Assembly: GCF_018873765.1 (NCBI RefSeq)
Contig: NC_057922.1
Location: 64,070,755 to 64,134,754 of the forward strand
Source: Telopea speciosissima
Lineage: Eukaryota > Streptophyta > Magnoliopsida > Proteales > Proteaceae
DNA: 64,000 nucleotides
Reading direction: 5' to 3'
Position numbers and translations under genes: made by a program. Below the pieces are notes generated by a model that was not told where the DNA came from, did not search any database, and saw only the letters and a list, made by a program, of their open reading frames with translations. The first letter of the stretch is position 1, and every line of letters begins with the position of its first letter. Of the stretch, positions 12,108 through 49,900 are shown piece after piece.

Positions 12108-13102
12108 ATAGCAACATTATAATATCAAGGACAAAAGGCCTCTTCACGGCTGTGAAGATGGCTCCTCTAACATGGGACCTAGATCTACCACGTGGCAGAT
12201 TGACTGTGAGCCAAATTTTGGACATGTAAGACCTTTAAATTCCCTGTTCATGTGTCAAATTTCGGCCCAAGCTGAGTCTGTCACATGGTAATACACAACA
12301 CTGCCCGGAGTATAGTACACATATACATTAGTATATACAAGGGAATGCATGCCAAAACATTAGGGGAGAGGGATAAAGAATTGAAGGGTAAAAGTTGTGC
12401 ATAACACCAACTAAAAAGTGAAATTACACATCCCCTCACATATCATTGTTTATGTGAAGGGGTGGTATGTTATAAATGCCCTCCCCCAATTGTTAGATTT
12501 CAAGGGGGTTCTCTCATTCGCCTAAAACTGCACTTAGGCAGTGTACGGAACCCTCTCTGATAATTGATTTTGAGTATAAAATTCAACAAGTGGCCTATCA
12601 AGACTGTCCTGTCTATCCAACAGTTTGAAATTGCCACAGCATCCTACCACATGGCAGAATTTGGAGTCACGCAGAGAGAAACCTTTCTACACTGGACCAT
12701 AAAAAGGTAAAAATGCCTAAAAATAATCCCCCCTGTTAAATTATTGAAAAATAAACAAAAATTAATCTGCAATGAACAAAGATGGCACAATAATGCCTTT
12801 TAATAACCCACCATGAATTTACATCCGATGCTTATTCATCTGACGAATATCTCATGCTTCCATGATGACCTACATTTACAACATCACTGCAGCAGAATAC
12901 CAGTCACCATATTACAGAAGCTTTGTAAGATGCAAAGATCAAATTGAAGTTGTAACTTGTACTCCTTACTCCTAATATATGATTCACTCAATTTTAATCA
13001 CTCTGCAGCCTTGAACATATAAGTTCATTGAGTTTCTTGATTAAATGTTGTTAGTTGCACTTGGCGCTGACAACAGATTGCAGGGCCTTCAGCAGAGGAG
13101 TA

Positions 13103-39396
<26,294 letters not shown>

Positions 39397-39916
39397 CCCC
39401 TCTCTCTCTCTCTCTCCGCCTTCCGCGAATAATTTTCGGAGCAGAAACGGGGAACGATAAAGTAGTTCAGAAAACAGAGCTCTGCAACCCAAAGCCCAAG
39501 TGAGAAGTGAAGTAATCTAATTTACACTTTTTTGATAATAAGTAATCTAATACACACTTTCTGGCCGAAAAAACAGAAAAAAAATAATCTTATATATACT
39601 TGCCGAATCTCCGACACAGCAAGACCTGATCAAATTCGGGCAGTTTCGGGTGCGCGGTTGGGGTTGTTGGAGTATTTAACATTGCATTTGGTTGTATAAA
39701 TCTGTGGGTGTTACAAGCACAGATGTCTGAATCTCAATTTTTTTTCTCGTTTGGTTGAAAATACGGATTTACATCACGAAATCTTGAGATGCAATGTTTT
39801 AGTGTAAAAATTGAAATCTTTATATTCCACCTCAATAAGTGAAATTCAATTTGATGCACAACTTAAGGGGCATGAAGGGACGTTTTTATAAATTTAATGA
39901 CGGGTAGTAAGTAAAG

Positions 39917-40469
39917 TAGGGCTGCAATAAGGTCGGGTTGGGCTGGGCTTTATAGAGCCCTAGCCCAACCCTAAGTCCCTTTAGCTGGGCCTAGGCCTAA
40001 TCCAACCCTTACTCAGGGTCAGAAAAATCCAACCTTGACCCGCACTCAAGATCGGGCCGGACTGACTCTGATTGACCCTGATCATGGGGAGGGGGAAGGA
40101 AATACATGGGCTGGAATGAGCCAGGGAGAAAATTATCAATTTTATGTAAATAACACTAGAATAAAATGTATTATATAATTTATTATCTTCATATATAATA
40201 TATTATATAACAAAATGTGAGTCACATTTAAAGTTTATAATATATATATTATATAAATATATATTTTATAGTATAACTTAAAATAGGATCGGGTCGGGCT
40301 GGGCTGGGTTAGGCTTAGCCTGAGGCCTAAACCCTGATCCGACCTGATCCGATCCTGACTCAGGGCTAGAAATTTTCAGCCCTGACCCTCCCTCAGGACC
40401 AAATATCTCAGCCCAAATCCTGTTCAGGCTCAGGGCAGGTTCGGATCGAGAGCCAAACTCGCACCCCTA
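39917..40469. mobile_element. 553-base hAT-type MITE in the shared promoter region
   Basis: Begins TAGGGCTGCAATAAGG; the complement of its end begins TAGGGGTGCGAGTTTGG. Flanks AAGTAAAG (39909-39916) and AAGTAAAA (40470-40477) are an 8-base target duplication with one change. Subterminal arms are rich in GGTCGGGTTGGGCTGGG on one side and matching complements on the other, around an AT-rich centre. No coding capacity. Confidence 0.85.
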
Positions 40470-40704
40470 AAGTAAAAGTGTTAAACGATCTCATTCGATT
40501 AAAACGTTTAATTAGGCCAAACCATCTCACACGTACGATACCGGATCCTTTGAACCAAGGTGTCAACTAATCTGTTATTCTTCTTAGGTTTGTATCATGT
40601 GTTGGTGGATTTACCCACCCCTTTTTCTTGTAAATTTCTCTTTTCGGATCTTTTTGACTTTCTTTAATAACAGTCTTCATTTTTAATATATTAAAAAATA
40701 TTTA

Positions 40705-40712
40705 CCACGTGG
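40705..40712. promoter_or_regulatory. G-box CCACGTGG upstream of NdhU
   Basis: A perfect palindromic G-box core 227 bases before the NdhU start codon. Such sites bind bZIP and bHLH factors and are common in light-regulated nuclear photosynthesis genes. Function here is inferred from position only. Confidence 0.5.
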
Positions 40713-40938
40713 CAGGCTGTAAGGGCATTTTCAGCCACGCTCATACGTGTCAATGGCGCGACCTCCATCGAAATTCTTGCCCCGCGTGAAGTTGGATAAC
40801 ATTGGACAGGTTGAAAAATCTTTTCTTATCTCCAACGCCCTTCTTCGACACATCAACTTCCAGTGCTTTCTTTCTCTCTGGATCAACGATTGGTAAAGCT
40901 GGACTTGGGGAACCAAAAAAGATTCACAGAAGGTGTTC

Positions 40939-43900
40939 ATGGCGGTTTCTTCAACCATTGCAAACCCTTGCATTGCCTGGCGAGATCCTAATGGACTTCG
41001 GTATTCGACACCGAAACTTGGCTTTCTCATTCCACATGCCATTGGTTTCCCCGTGAAACAACGACCACAACAACAACGAAACTTTCTGATGATGAGGAGT
41101 TCAAGTGATGGTTCGCAAGAGACTGCGACGGAAACGGAAACGGAAATGGAAACGGATTCAGAGAGTTCTGTTGAAGCATCTAAGTCGCCTCCTTCTCTCA
41201 TCTCTGCTTTGAACGTCGAAAAGGCTCTTCGCGGCATCGGTAGTGAAAGATCACTACACATTTTGCTTAGCCTTTACGTTTTCATTTGTCCTTCTTCTCG
41301 GATTGCGATTTCATTGATCGATTCGTGGTTTAGAGTGCAGCCATTACTGAGGTAGATCACTACGGTAGACTTGGACTTCAAAGAGGATGTCCTTATGAGG
41401 AGGTCGGAACTCTCTGATTTAACTCTTTCACGACAATTAAGATTTGAGAGGTTTACTGCTTCAATCGAATTATTTCTCTGAACTTTCTTTTGATTGAATG
41501 ATTTTCGTGTCTATTGCAGTCCAATTAGATTCGAAATGGATTTTCACGACGATTATTGGTTTACTGCTTCAATCAATCAAATTTCTTCGCCTGACATTCT
41601 TATCTTCAATGATTTCCATTCTAACTCTTTAATTTCTCTTTGTAATTGATTTTTAAAACAATTGTAAATTTGCTTCAATCCATTTTCTTCGCATAAACGA
41701 TAAATTTTTATAATTTCCATTAAAAGATCATTTTAGATTAGTCATCTCGAGGTAGTTTCGTTTCCCCTTAATAAACACAACTGCTCCACATCCTATTTAC
41801 TGTGAATGGCTTCTTGATGAAATTATGCGTCTGTGTCTTTTCCTTGTTCAGACAAAAGTTTCCCAACCTTTCTTTAACTTTTCTTTTTTTAGTTGCTGTT
41901 GTTAGGGTTTTAATATCTGGTGATTCTATTGGACTGGGAATCACGTTTATATCTCTTACTTGAATCCAGTATAGTTTTCTTTGATCTCATTGAGTTGGAT
42001 ATCCAGCCTTTGAATTGCTAAGCCGCTAACAATGTAAGCCTCTCCTCCTTATAGGTAACAGTTGCATATAAGAATAAGTATGAGGAAGTTATGAATCAAG
42101 GACTGGATGAACAGGATCTCACCATGAAACTGGATCTCTTAAAGGTTGGTTTCTCCATTCCCTTCCGAATTCCGATTGCGACTATCTTTCCTTATAGTGG
42201 ATTTCTTTCTTCTTATATTTTTGTTTATCCTCTTCCCGATATCTGAATCTGGCATTCTGTTTTGTTCTTAGGAATCGTACTCAATTCTGTCATCGGAACA
42301 GGAAAGGAGATTATATGACTGGAGCTTGGCAAGGGCTGAGAAGCCAGACAAATATCTCTGGCCTTTCGAGGTTGACATAACACAAACACCAACACGGACT
42401 CCCCCACCGCAGGTGTGCACCCTACTGCAAATTCTCTGCATTTAAGCTTCTGAATGGATTGATAAATTGCAGCCCTTCTATGAATTTGAAAACTGAAAAG
42501 GAAAAGCCAAAAGAGATGAATTAAAATGACAAGACATTTCCCGTCAAAAGGTTTGCACAGAGGCTGGTGTGATATCGTCCTATACTGAAATTTAAACCTA
42601 ATAGCTTCATAATGCTCTACTAAAATCTCAATTGCTTGGGAAAGCCAGAGAACTGCAAAACCTCTGCTCTTTAACTATTTCAAGGTCATGCCTGACAGCA
42701 AGAAGCCCAGCCCTTAGAACATTGTATAGCAGGATCGATCCCAGTTGCCCTTGACACTACTTGCGTGTGGTGGTAGTGTCCATTCAAATCTCTCTTGTTG
42801 GAGTTGCCCTTAACCACCATCATCTAGCAGCATATAGCTGGTGCGAATTAGAACCTTCATCACTCTTTCTCCTTGAAATATGAATTGTAACAGCCAAGGT
42901 TATGAAGCCATTCAGGACCATGGCCATCATTCCCAAGACTCAGTTGGGAACAGGGATTTAGTGAGACCGATACCGTATCCATTGCCCGTATCACATGGAT
43001 ATGCCCCTGATTTCATTTAAAAACCAGGTTTTATACCGTTTTACTCTGGTCTGTACCTATCTCCACAAATAAGGGATAATCGGCGATCCAACCGATCGGT
43101 TACCAATTACTAAAATCTGATTGGGAAAAGACGCCTTATATCCTGTTTTAAAGCTCCTTTTATGGAGGAGAAGGATTGACTGGAAGAGTTTAAAAGCTCT
43201 CTTAAATCTTGCACTAGTAGAAGAAAATTCCATGGTCCAGATGTTGAAGATCTCCATCTCCTTCAAGTCTACAACCTGCTTTGCTTCTATTACCCTAACA
43301 AGCCTGCCAATTTTAATTTTTCAAAGTCCTTAGACTGTTCCAATTTCTATGTGATCCTGTTGGTTTATGAATTATGGCTGCATCGTTTCCCCAGTATTCT
43401 TATCATTATCATCTCGTAAAGTGCATCATATGACTCCAGCTTTGCATGCGCCCTATAGTCTTTGAAATTGGTTGAATTCTTGGGAGTCCGGTGAATCTTT
43501 CCGTGAGTGAAGAGGAAGTCCGCATTACTTACACCTCTCAAGTCAAACGTGGATTCTACTTATTCTCTCTTCTAATTGCATGTACCTTCACTTTCTCTCT
43601 CTCTTCCACTCTCTTTTACGGTTTATCAATTATTTTTCATTTTTTTGTTTTTACTTTTGTTTTTAATTTTTTATTTAAACAGGCACAATAGTTTTAGGTA
43701 TCAGTCTTGATTGATACAATCTGATATTGTAAAACTTAAAAAATAGAGAAAATTACTATGACCTCCCCTGACCTTTCTGACAAATACGTGAACCTCCCCT
43801 GCTTTTGTGACAATTTCTCAGGTACCCCCTGAAGCTAACGATGTTAGTAAAAAACCTGCTGTGACCGAAATGCCCCTACTTACAAAGGGTCAGCATCAAC

Positions 43901-46900
43901 GCACCCTTTCCCTTTCTTCTTCTTCTTCTTCCTCCTCCTGCAAACCCACCTGCCCCCACCCCTCTGCAACCCCCACTCTCTTATTTTTCTTTCCCCTGCA
44001 ACCTCACCCAACCTCACTCATCTGCAACCCCGCAATCTAAACCCTAACCAACACATAAAGATACCCACCTCGTCGTGTTGCAAAATGAATCGACTGCTGC
44101 ACCCAATCTCATGAACAGTTGCAGAGCTCAAATAAAGATAAAGAAAGCCCAGATTCAATTTCAGATGTAGAAAATTTGGTTTCTACTTCTAAGAAATATA
44201 GTGAGAAAAGGGCTTGAAGTCAAAATCAAAATCACGGAGCAGCTAAATCTGCTAACAAAATCAAAGATTGAAAAAACCTGAACCAACCAACAAACAAAAA
44301 TTCGACCTTTTAAACCAACAAACAAACAAAATCAAAGATTGAAAAAACCTAACTGCTCACAGAAAGAAAAATAGAGAGGAAAAGAGAGCGAACCATGGAG
44401 GAGGTTGAAGATCTTATCGGCGATTTCTCTGGTTTCTACGATTTTAACTGTTGCTGTACTTCTTTATAAAAATTATTTTAGTCCCAGTGACCTTCTAGGT
44501 ATCTAAAATAACGACAATGCTTCTTCACATGTTTTTTGTGTGTTCTCTGATCGAAGTCCCTGTAGCTTCAGCGGTTAAAAATCTCAATATAAAATCTGTG
44601 ATGGTAGTCTCTTTTTTTTGGGCGGAAAAAAAAAACTCTGATGTATGATTTAGTTTTGTGTTGTAGGAAGTCAATTATTGAAATGGATTGATTTATTTCT
44701 TCTTTCTATAATCTCGTTGTTTCTTGACCATTTGAGCGAGTGTCTATGGTGAATGCACTGACTAAGGGCTCTGAGTCAACAGAAGGTGCTCTTCCATGGC
44801 TACCTGTCTGCCACTTGGAGCCAATATGAGCTTTGCCAGGGATAGATTGCATGAAACTCATCATAATTCCATGCTTCGGCCCTTGGCTATATATCTGTCT
44901 TCCCTCTTCCGTTTGCCTTTTTCTGTGTTAGTGATCATTTTTAGTTTAGGGGTTCTATTATGTTATGATGTAGAAAAGTTTATGTTGGTTGACTGGCAAC
45001 TAAGCTGCCATCATGTTGGTCTCAGGGCTTGTTTTGGCCTATTATGATGTGGAGAAGTATAATGTACTTCTTCTTTGTTGCTATATCCAGTCAATAGTGG
45101 AAAGAAGAAGAAGTTGGGGGGGGGGGATTTGAAGCGGGACTGCTGGGGGTAAGGTAACCACAAAGATAAGTGGCGGGGATGGGGAGTTGCAGAGGGGGGA
45201 GATGGGAGGTGCGACCGACAGCAGGGGTGGGAGCAGAGTTGCAGGAAAGGGGTTGGAGACTTGGAGGAGGAGGAGGAAGAAGAAGAAGAAAGACGAAGAA
45301 AAAAAGACTTAAAAGAGGGGCAAAAATTTAACATCAACTCTATCAAGGGTAGTATGGTCAATAGTAAATCGATTTTGAAATTATGTCGTTATCTAACCTT
45401 AAAATACTAACGGACTGGGGCTGAGTACAATAAAGTTTGTAAAGTAGGGGAAGTTTGTAATTGTCAGAAATGCCAGGGAGGTTAGAGTAATTTTCTCTAA
45501 AAAATAATAAAATATTGATAAAATTGCTATCATCACCAAATAACGTCATGAGTGATGCTATGATCGTAACCAGTATTGATTTGTATCGGCATACGGAAAA
45601 AAATTTCCATCATGGCATCATATCGTCAAATCACTAGGATGGTTGCCATAACGCAAAATCCCCAAATCATCATATTTCCGAATTTCCGCCATAGTGTCAA
45701 ATTGACATATGATACCATAGTGACCATATTTTGGCAATATGGCGATTTGGTGCTATGGCGGCGATTTGGCGATATGCTGATTTGGGGATTTGGTGGTATA
45801 GCGACAATTTGGCACTATGACATACTTTTCTCGATATGCTGATACAAATTGATATTTGTCACAGCCATAGCATCGTGGTGCTGCCGTAGCGCTATCTAGT
45901 TACAATATTGATTTGATACAATTTTTACCAATATTTTATTATTTTTTAAATTTTATCAATATTGGATTGATATTAGCAAAGACTGATATCTAAAACTATT
46001 GTGCCAGATCAAAATAAAAATGAATGTTGAATAAAAAATTTAAAAGAAGAATAAAGATAAAGAAATGAAAACGAATTGATAAAAGAGGACTCTCACTTCA
46101 CTTACATGAAGATTCACGGGACTCAATTCTTGTCGTATTTTTAAATAGATCCTTCTGAAGTTCTGGTCCTGGAGGTATAATATCAACTACTTGGTGTCCA
46201 TCCGATGTATCTGCAGGTGTAAGTGGAGCGGACTCTCACTTCACTTACGTGAAGATTCACCAAACTCAATTCTTGGCGTCTTTTAAATAGATCCTTCAGA
46301 AGTTTGACCATTCAAGAATAAATGTTAGAACTTCACGACACTTAGTTTTCTTTTAAGGGAAAAGGTTCCCTGAGCTAATGGGGCAGGGTACACCAGCACC
46401 TTTGTGTGCCTCCCTGTTCTCCTTACATGAAATGACCTTTTTGCCCTTCTATGTACGGTACCGTTTTATTACTGGTGCGCTCTTCTATGCCACTTGTTTA
46501 CAGAACCCTCTCGTTTTTTTAAATAGCAAACCAACAAATAAAGGAGTAGGGATCCACATGCTAGCAGAGTGTAATGGAATCTTGCATGCTAACATTTTAT
46601 TGATCATCATATCCCCCCCCCTTTGCATCTCAACCATTCAACTGGTCAAGTTGTTTCAACCCATTCTCTCTAGTGCTGCTACACCCTCCCTTCTCTCCCC
46701 CATCTCTGTTCCCGCCCTCTCTCACCCTTGCCCCTACTTTGCCCTAACTCTGTACCATTGCCCCTACTTTGCCCTAACTCTGTACCATTGCCCCCTTGCC
46801 CTTTATCAATCCCCTGCCACCTCTCTCCTCCCTCCCGAACCCAACCACCACCGCCTCCCTGTCATCCCTCTTTGCATCCCCTCGTCCTCTCCTCTCTTTC

Positions 46901-49900
46901 GAACCCAGTTTGAGATAAATAAAACCTCGACCAAATTTCTCGGAAACAATTGAATATCTTAAGGAGATTCGATTAGAAAGCAAATGGAACATATGAAACC
47001 AATTCTTCACCAATCGTTGGGGGAGACTTTAACTTGGTTGAAGTATCTCTCAGCTCGACAAGCATCTTTGTGGGCTTCCTATATCAGATCAGCAATTCAG
47101 CATAGAGTGACAAAAGATATCTGTCTCTTGGGTTTGCCAAAGTTGATCTCTTGTAGTACTCTTTCGCTTTAGTTAGGTTACCATAAACCTGTTTCTCATC
47201 GACCAAAACAAAGTTCTAATCAAAATTATACAGAGGGGGTGGGGCAGGGTGTGTGGACGTGGTCTCGGTTTTCCTGAGAGAGTGGTTGATGAGGCATGAA
47301 TTCTCTTCTTGTGCGGCCGTTGGAGAGAATTCATGCCATTGCTCGTCGACCTCCTTTGTGCAATTTGGGAATTTCTCACCATTTTTATTGGTGAGTTTGG
47401 TGTTTTTGCAGCCAAGGTTTAAAGTATCGATATCGGGTATCGTATCCAAAGGGTGATTTTAAGAGACATATCATAACATATCAGAGAGAAGCAAGATATG
47501 CTAGATACGTATGGAAATGGTCAAGAAACACATGGAAATGCTTATGATATATGCAAAATACCCTTTTGAAGCATAAAACATTATAAATAAGTAACATGTA
47601 AAATATATAATGTATAAAAAGGAGAACAAAGTAAGACGAGACAAGTGCTTTCAATTGATTATATATAAAGATGTGATTTCTTACATGTACTAATACCATT
47701 TTTTTTAGTATCGTATGTGTACATTAAATATAAGATACGTATCGTTAGTATCACCGGAAATGAAAGGATAGTTTAAACCTTGCTTGCAGCTGTTGTTGGA
47801 GGGCCTCTAATTTTGATCACAACAAAGGAGGGGAAGAGGTAGTGAGGAGACGAAGCAGGGAGGCGGTGGTGGTTGGGTTCAAGAGGGAGGAGAGGGGTGG
47901 CAGGGGATCAACGAAGGGTCAGGGGAGTGGTGGTACAGAGATGGGGCAAAGTTGAGAAAGAGAGAGATGAAGGGTGCCCGGTCAATTTTAACTGCAAGTG
48001 GAGTGAGAGAGGGTGTAGCGGCGGTGGAGAGAATGGGTTACGACAACTAACGTGTTGAATGACTGAGATGTAGAGAGGAGGATCAATAAGATGCTAACAT
48101 GTAATATTCCATTACACAATGCTCTCTCTCTCTCTCTATATATATATATATGTATGTATGTATATGTATAGTCGTAGAAAAGTTGTCCGGTCCTGATTTG
48201 ATCTGGCTAGAGCTGGTTCAATTTATCTAACCAAACATTGTCAAACAACTTCAGAAAGTCAACCAGCCTAATTGACTGTTATTGTCAACACTAGTTGATT
48301 TTCTAGATTTTTGCTGGGCTTTCTTTGCATTAGTTTTTGTTGATCTTGACTAGTTTGTCCCCTTAGACTGGTTTTGGGACCATACCAAAAAATATGACCT
48401 AATCCAGTCCAGGCATTTTTTTATGGGAAAATTAGTCACTTCCCTATACTTGTCCTATAATTATTCAAACTGTCCTATCCATAACTTATTTTCTGATTCC
48501 CCTAGAATTCCAATCTTCCACCCATCTTTTTCCTTTGATACTTTTAAATTTCTAAATTGTTCACCCCCCTCTCGTAGCCCTCTATGTGCCCCTCCGCTGT
48601 GATATCCCACAGCCCCCTCCTGTAGCATCCATGCTTATTGCTCTCCCCTCTCCCTTGCATCTCTCCTTGCGTAAAACCACATGTGCAAAACAGCCGCACG
48701 ATTGCATCTGTTTCTCTCTCAGCTTTGCATCCAATGACTTGATCCGAAGCTTCCATTCTCAAAACCTTAGATATTATCATTGTCTGCACTACCCTTTGTT
48801 GTCTTCGTTGTTTCAAACGAGATATGTTCTTATGATAAACAATCCAGAGGGAATGATTATAATTATATCCTCAATTTGTTAGGGTTTGTGTACCTTGCTT
48901 CATCTCTAGTTGGGATTGAAGTTTTATATTCATTTGATCTAAAGCCTAGTAATCACGTCTTCGCATTCTTTATTCCTCCCTGCCAGCTTTTGAGTTCCTT
49001 TTTGCTCTTTGCTCCAAGTGAAAATTTATTTGTCAACTTCTCAATATTAGTTTTTTCCTATTCGTAATTGGTTCTTTTTTGTATTGAAGATCTTCATCCC
49101 TTCATTTTGATGAGCTTTCGGGTGGAATTGTAGTGTTGTGGCTGAATTGGGAGGCTTTGCCTCTGTTTCTCGGCTTTTGTGGTCGATCTTGTTCTCATCC
49201 ATAGGTATAGCTATCTCGGATGAATTATTAGGAACTGTTGTGCTGATTATTATCTACTGCCTACATTCTGGCATTTACACTGTTTTGAATTACTTCGATT
49301 ATCTGTTGCACAAGAGGAAGGAAGAAGACGGGAAGAACCTGGTTTCCAAGGGTACTGTGGTCAAAGGTTATGTTCTTCAACAGATGATTCAAGTTGTTGT
49401 AGACTCTTGTTCACTGTACATCTCTTATAAGTTATGTTCCTAAACTTGGGTTTGGGTACCAATGGAGCAATGAAGCATCGAAGGGAAGGAGATGAAGAGG
49501 GTCGGGGAGAGGGGTGAGCACGGTTTTAGGTATCAGTAATGGATCTGCCGTATCATCCAATTCATATCAGTATTAGTCAAAAATTGGTATCGGTTTATCT
49601 GATCAAGATGGTATAGACATCCATTTTTTTGTTGAAAAATGATGTTTTGAACCCGTATCCACCCGATATAGCCAATACATACCGATACCATGAACGTTGA
49701 GGGAGAGATGCAAAGGCAATGCAAGAGTTTGCTGCGTAGGGCTGTAAGAGGGGACCAGAGTTAGTTTAAGAATTTTAAAATATCAAAGGAGAAAGAGAGG
49801 TGGAAGCTTGGATTGTTGGAGGAATAAAAAAAATTCTAGGCAAGGGAATTTCAGTAATTAAGGGCAAGTATAGAGGAGTGATAGAAAGTAAACATTTATC

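Larger units (their letters stand above)
10574..13102. other. Region between convergent Rossmann gene and PEX10
   Basis: Contains the 3' flank of the Rossmann gene, a foldback MITE near 11012-11125, a 56-base tandem duplication at 11996-12107, and a small hairpin with CATCCCCTCACAT / ATGTGAAGGGGTG arms near 12430-12466. The remainder is AT-rich without gene signal. The last bases hold the PEX10 3' flank: the stop is at 13103 on the minus strand. Confidence 0.5.
39397..40938. other. Divergent PEX10 / NdhU intergenic region
   Basis: Promoters of both genes should lie here, since the start codons are 1.54 kb apart and point away from each other. Positions 39392-39418 carry a CT/GA repeat just upstream of the PEX10 ATG. 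A hAT MITE fills 39917-40469. A perfect G-box is at 40705-40712. The region 40260-40460 is rich in GGGTCGGGCTGGG and CCTGA words that belong to the MITE. Confidence 0.6.
43682..46005. mobile_element. TIR element with 25-base inverted ends, disrupted by nested insertions
   Basis: GGCACAATAGTTTTAGGTAT at 43682 and the complement of 45981-46005 match over 25 bases with one difference. Inside lie Mutator-like element B and a MITE; removing them leaves about 250 bases of AT-rich DNA with repeated ATATTGAT and TGATACAAT words. No target duplication was recognised, so the superfamily is open. A related terminus (CGGTTTTAGGTATCAG) occurs at 49522. Confidence 0.65.
46569..48117. mobile_element. Mutator-like TIR element C
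   Basis: Left end GTGTAATGGAATCTTGCATG and complement of right end GTGTAATGGAATATTACATG; similarity continues through CTAACATTTTATTGATC / TTAGCATCTTATTGATC. Arms contain complementary sequence (CCTCTCTCACCCTTGCCC against the complement near 47940-48010). It holds a tandem pair of a CCCTACTTTGCCCTAACTCT unit at about 46730-46790, a 13-base hairpin at 47293-47337 and a nested hAT MITE. No clear target duplication was found, so the family assignment is by structure only. Confidence 0.65.

Noticed and set aside
46378..46953. 191-codon plus-strand frame rich in Pro and Leu
   Set aside because: It crosses the left end of element C and includes a tandem CCCTACTTTGCCCTAACTCT repeat; no domain, so compositional.
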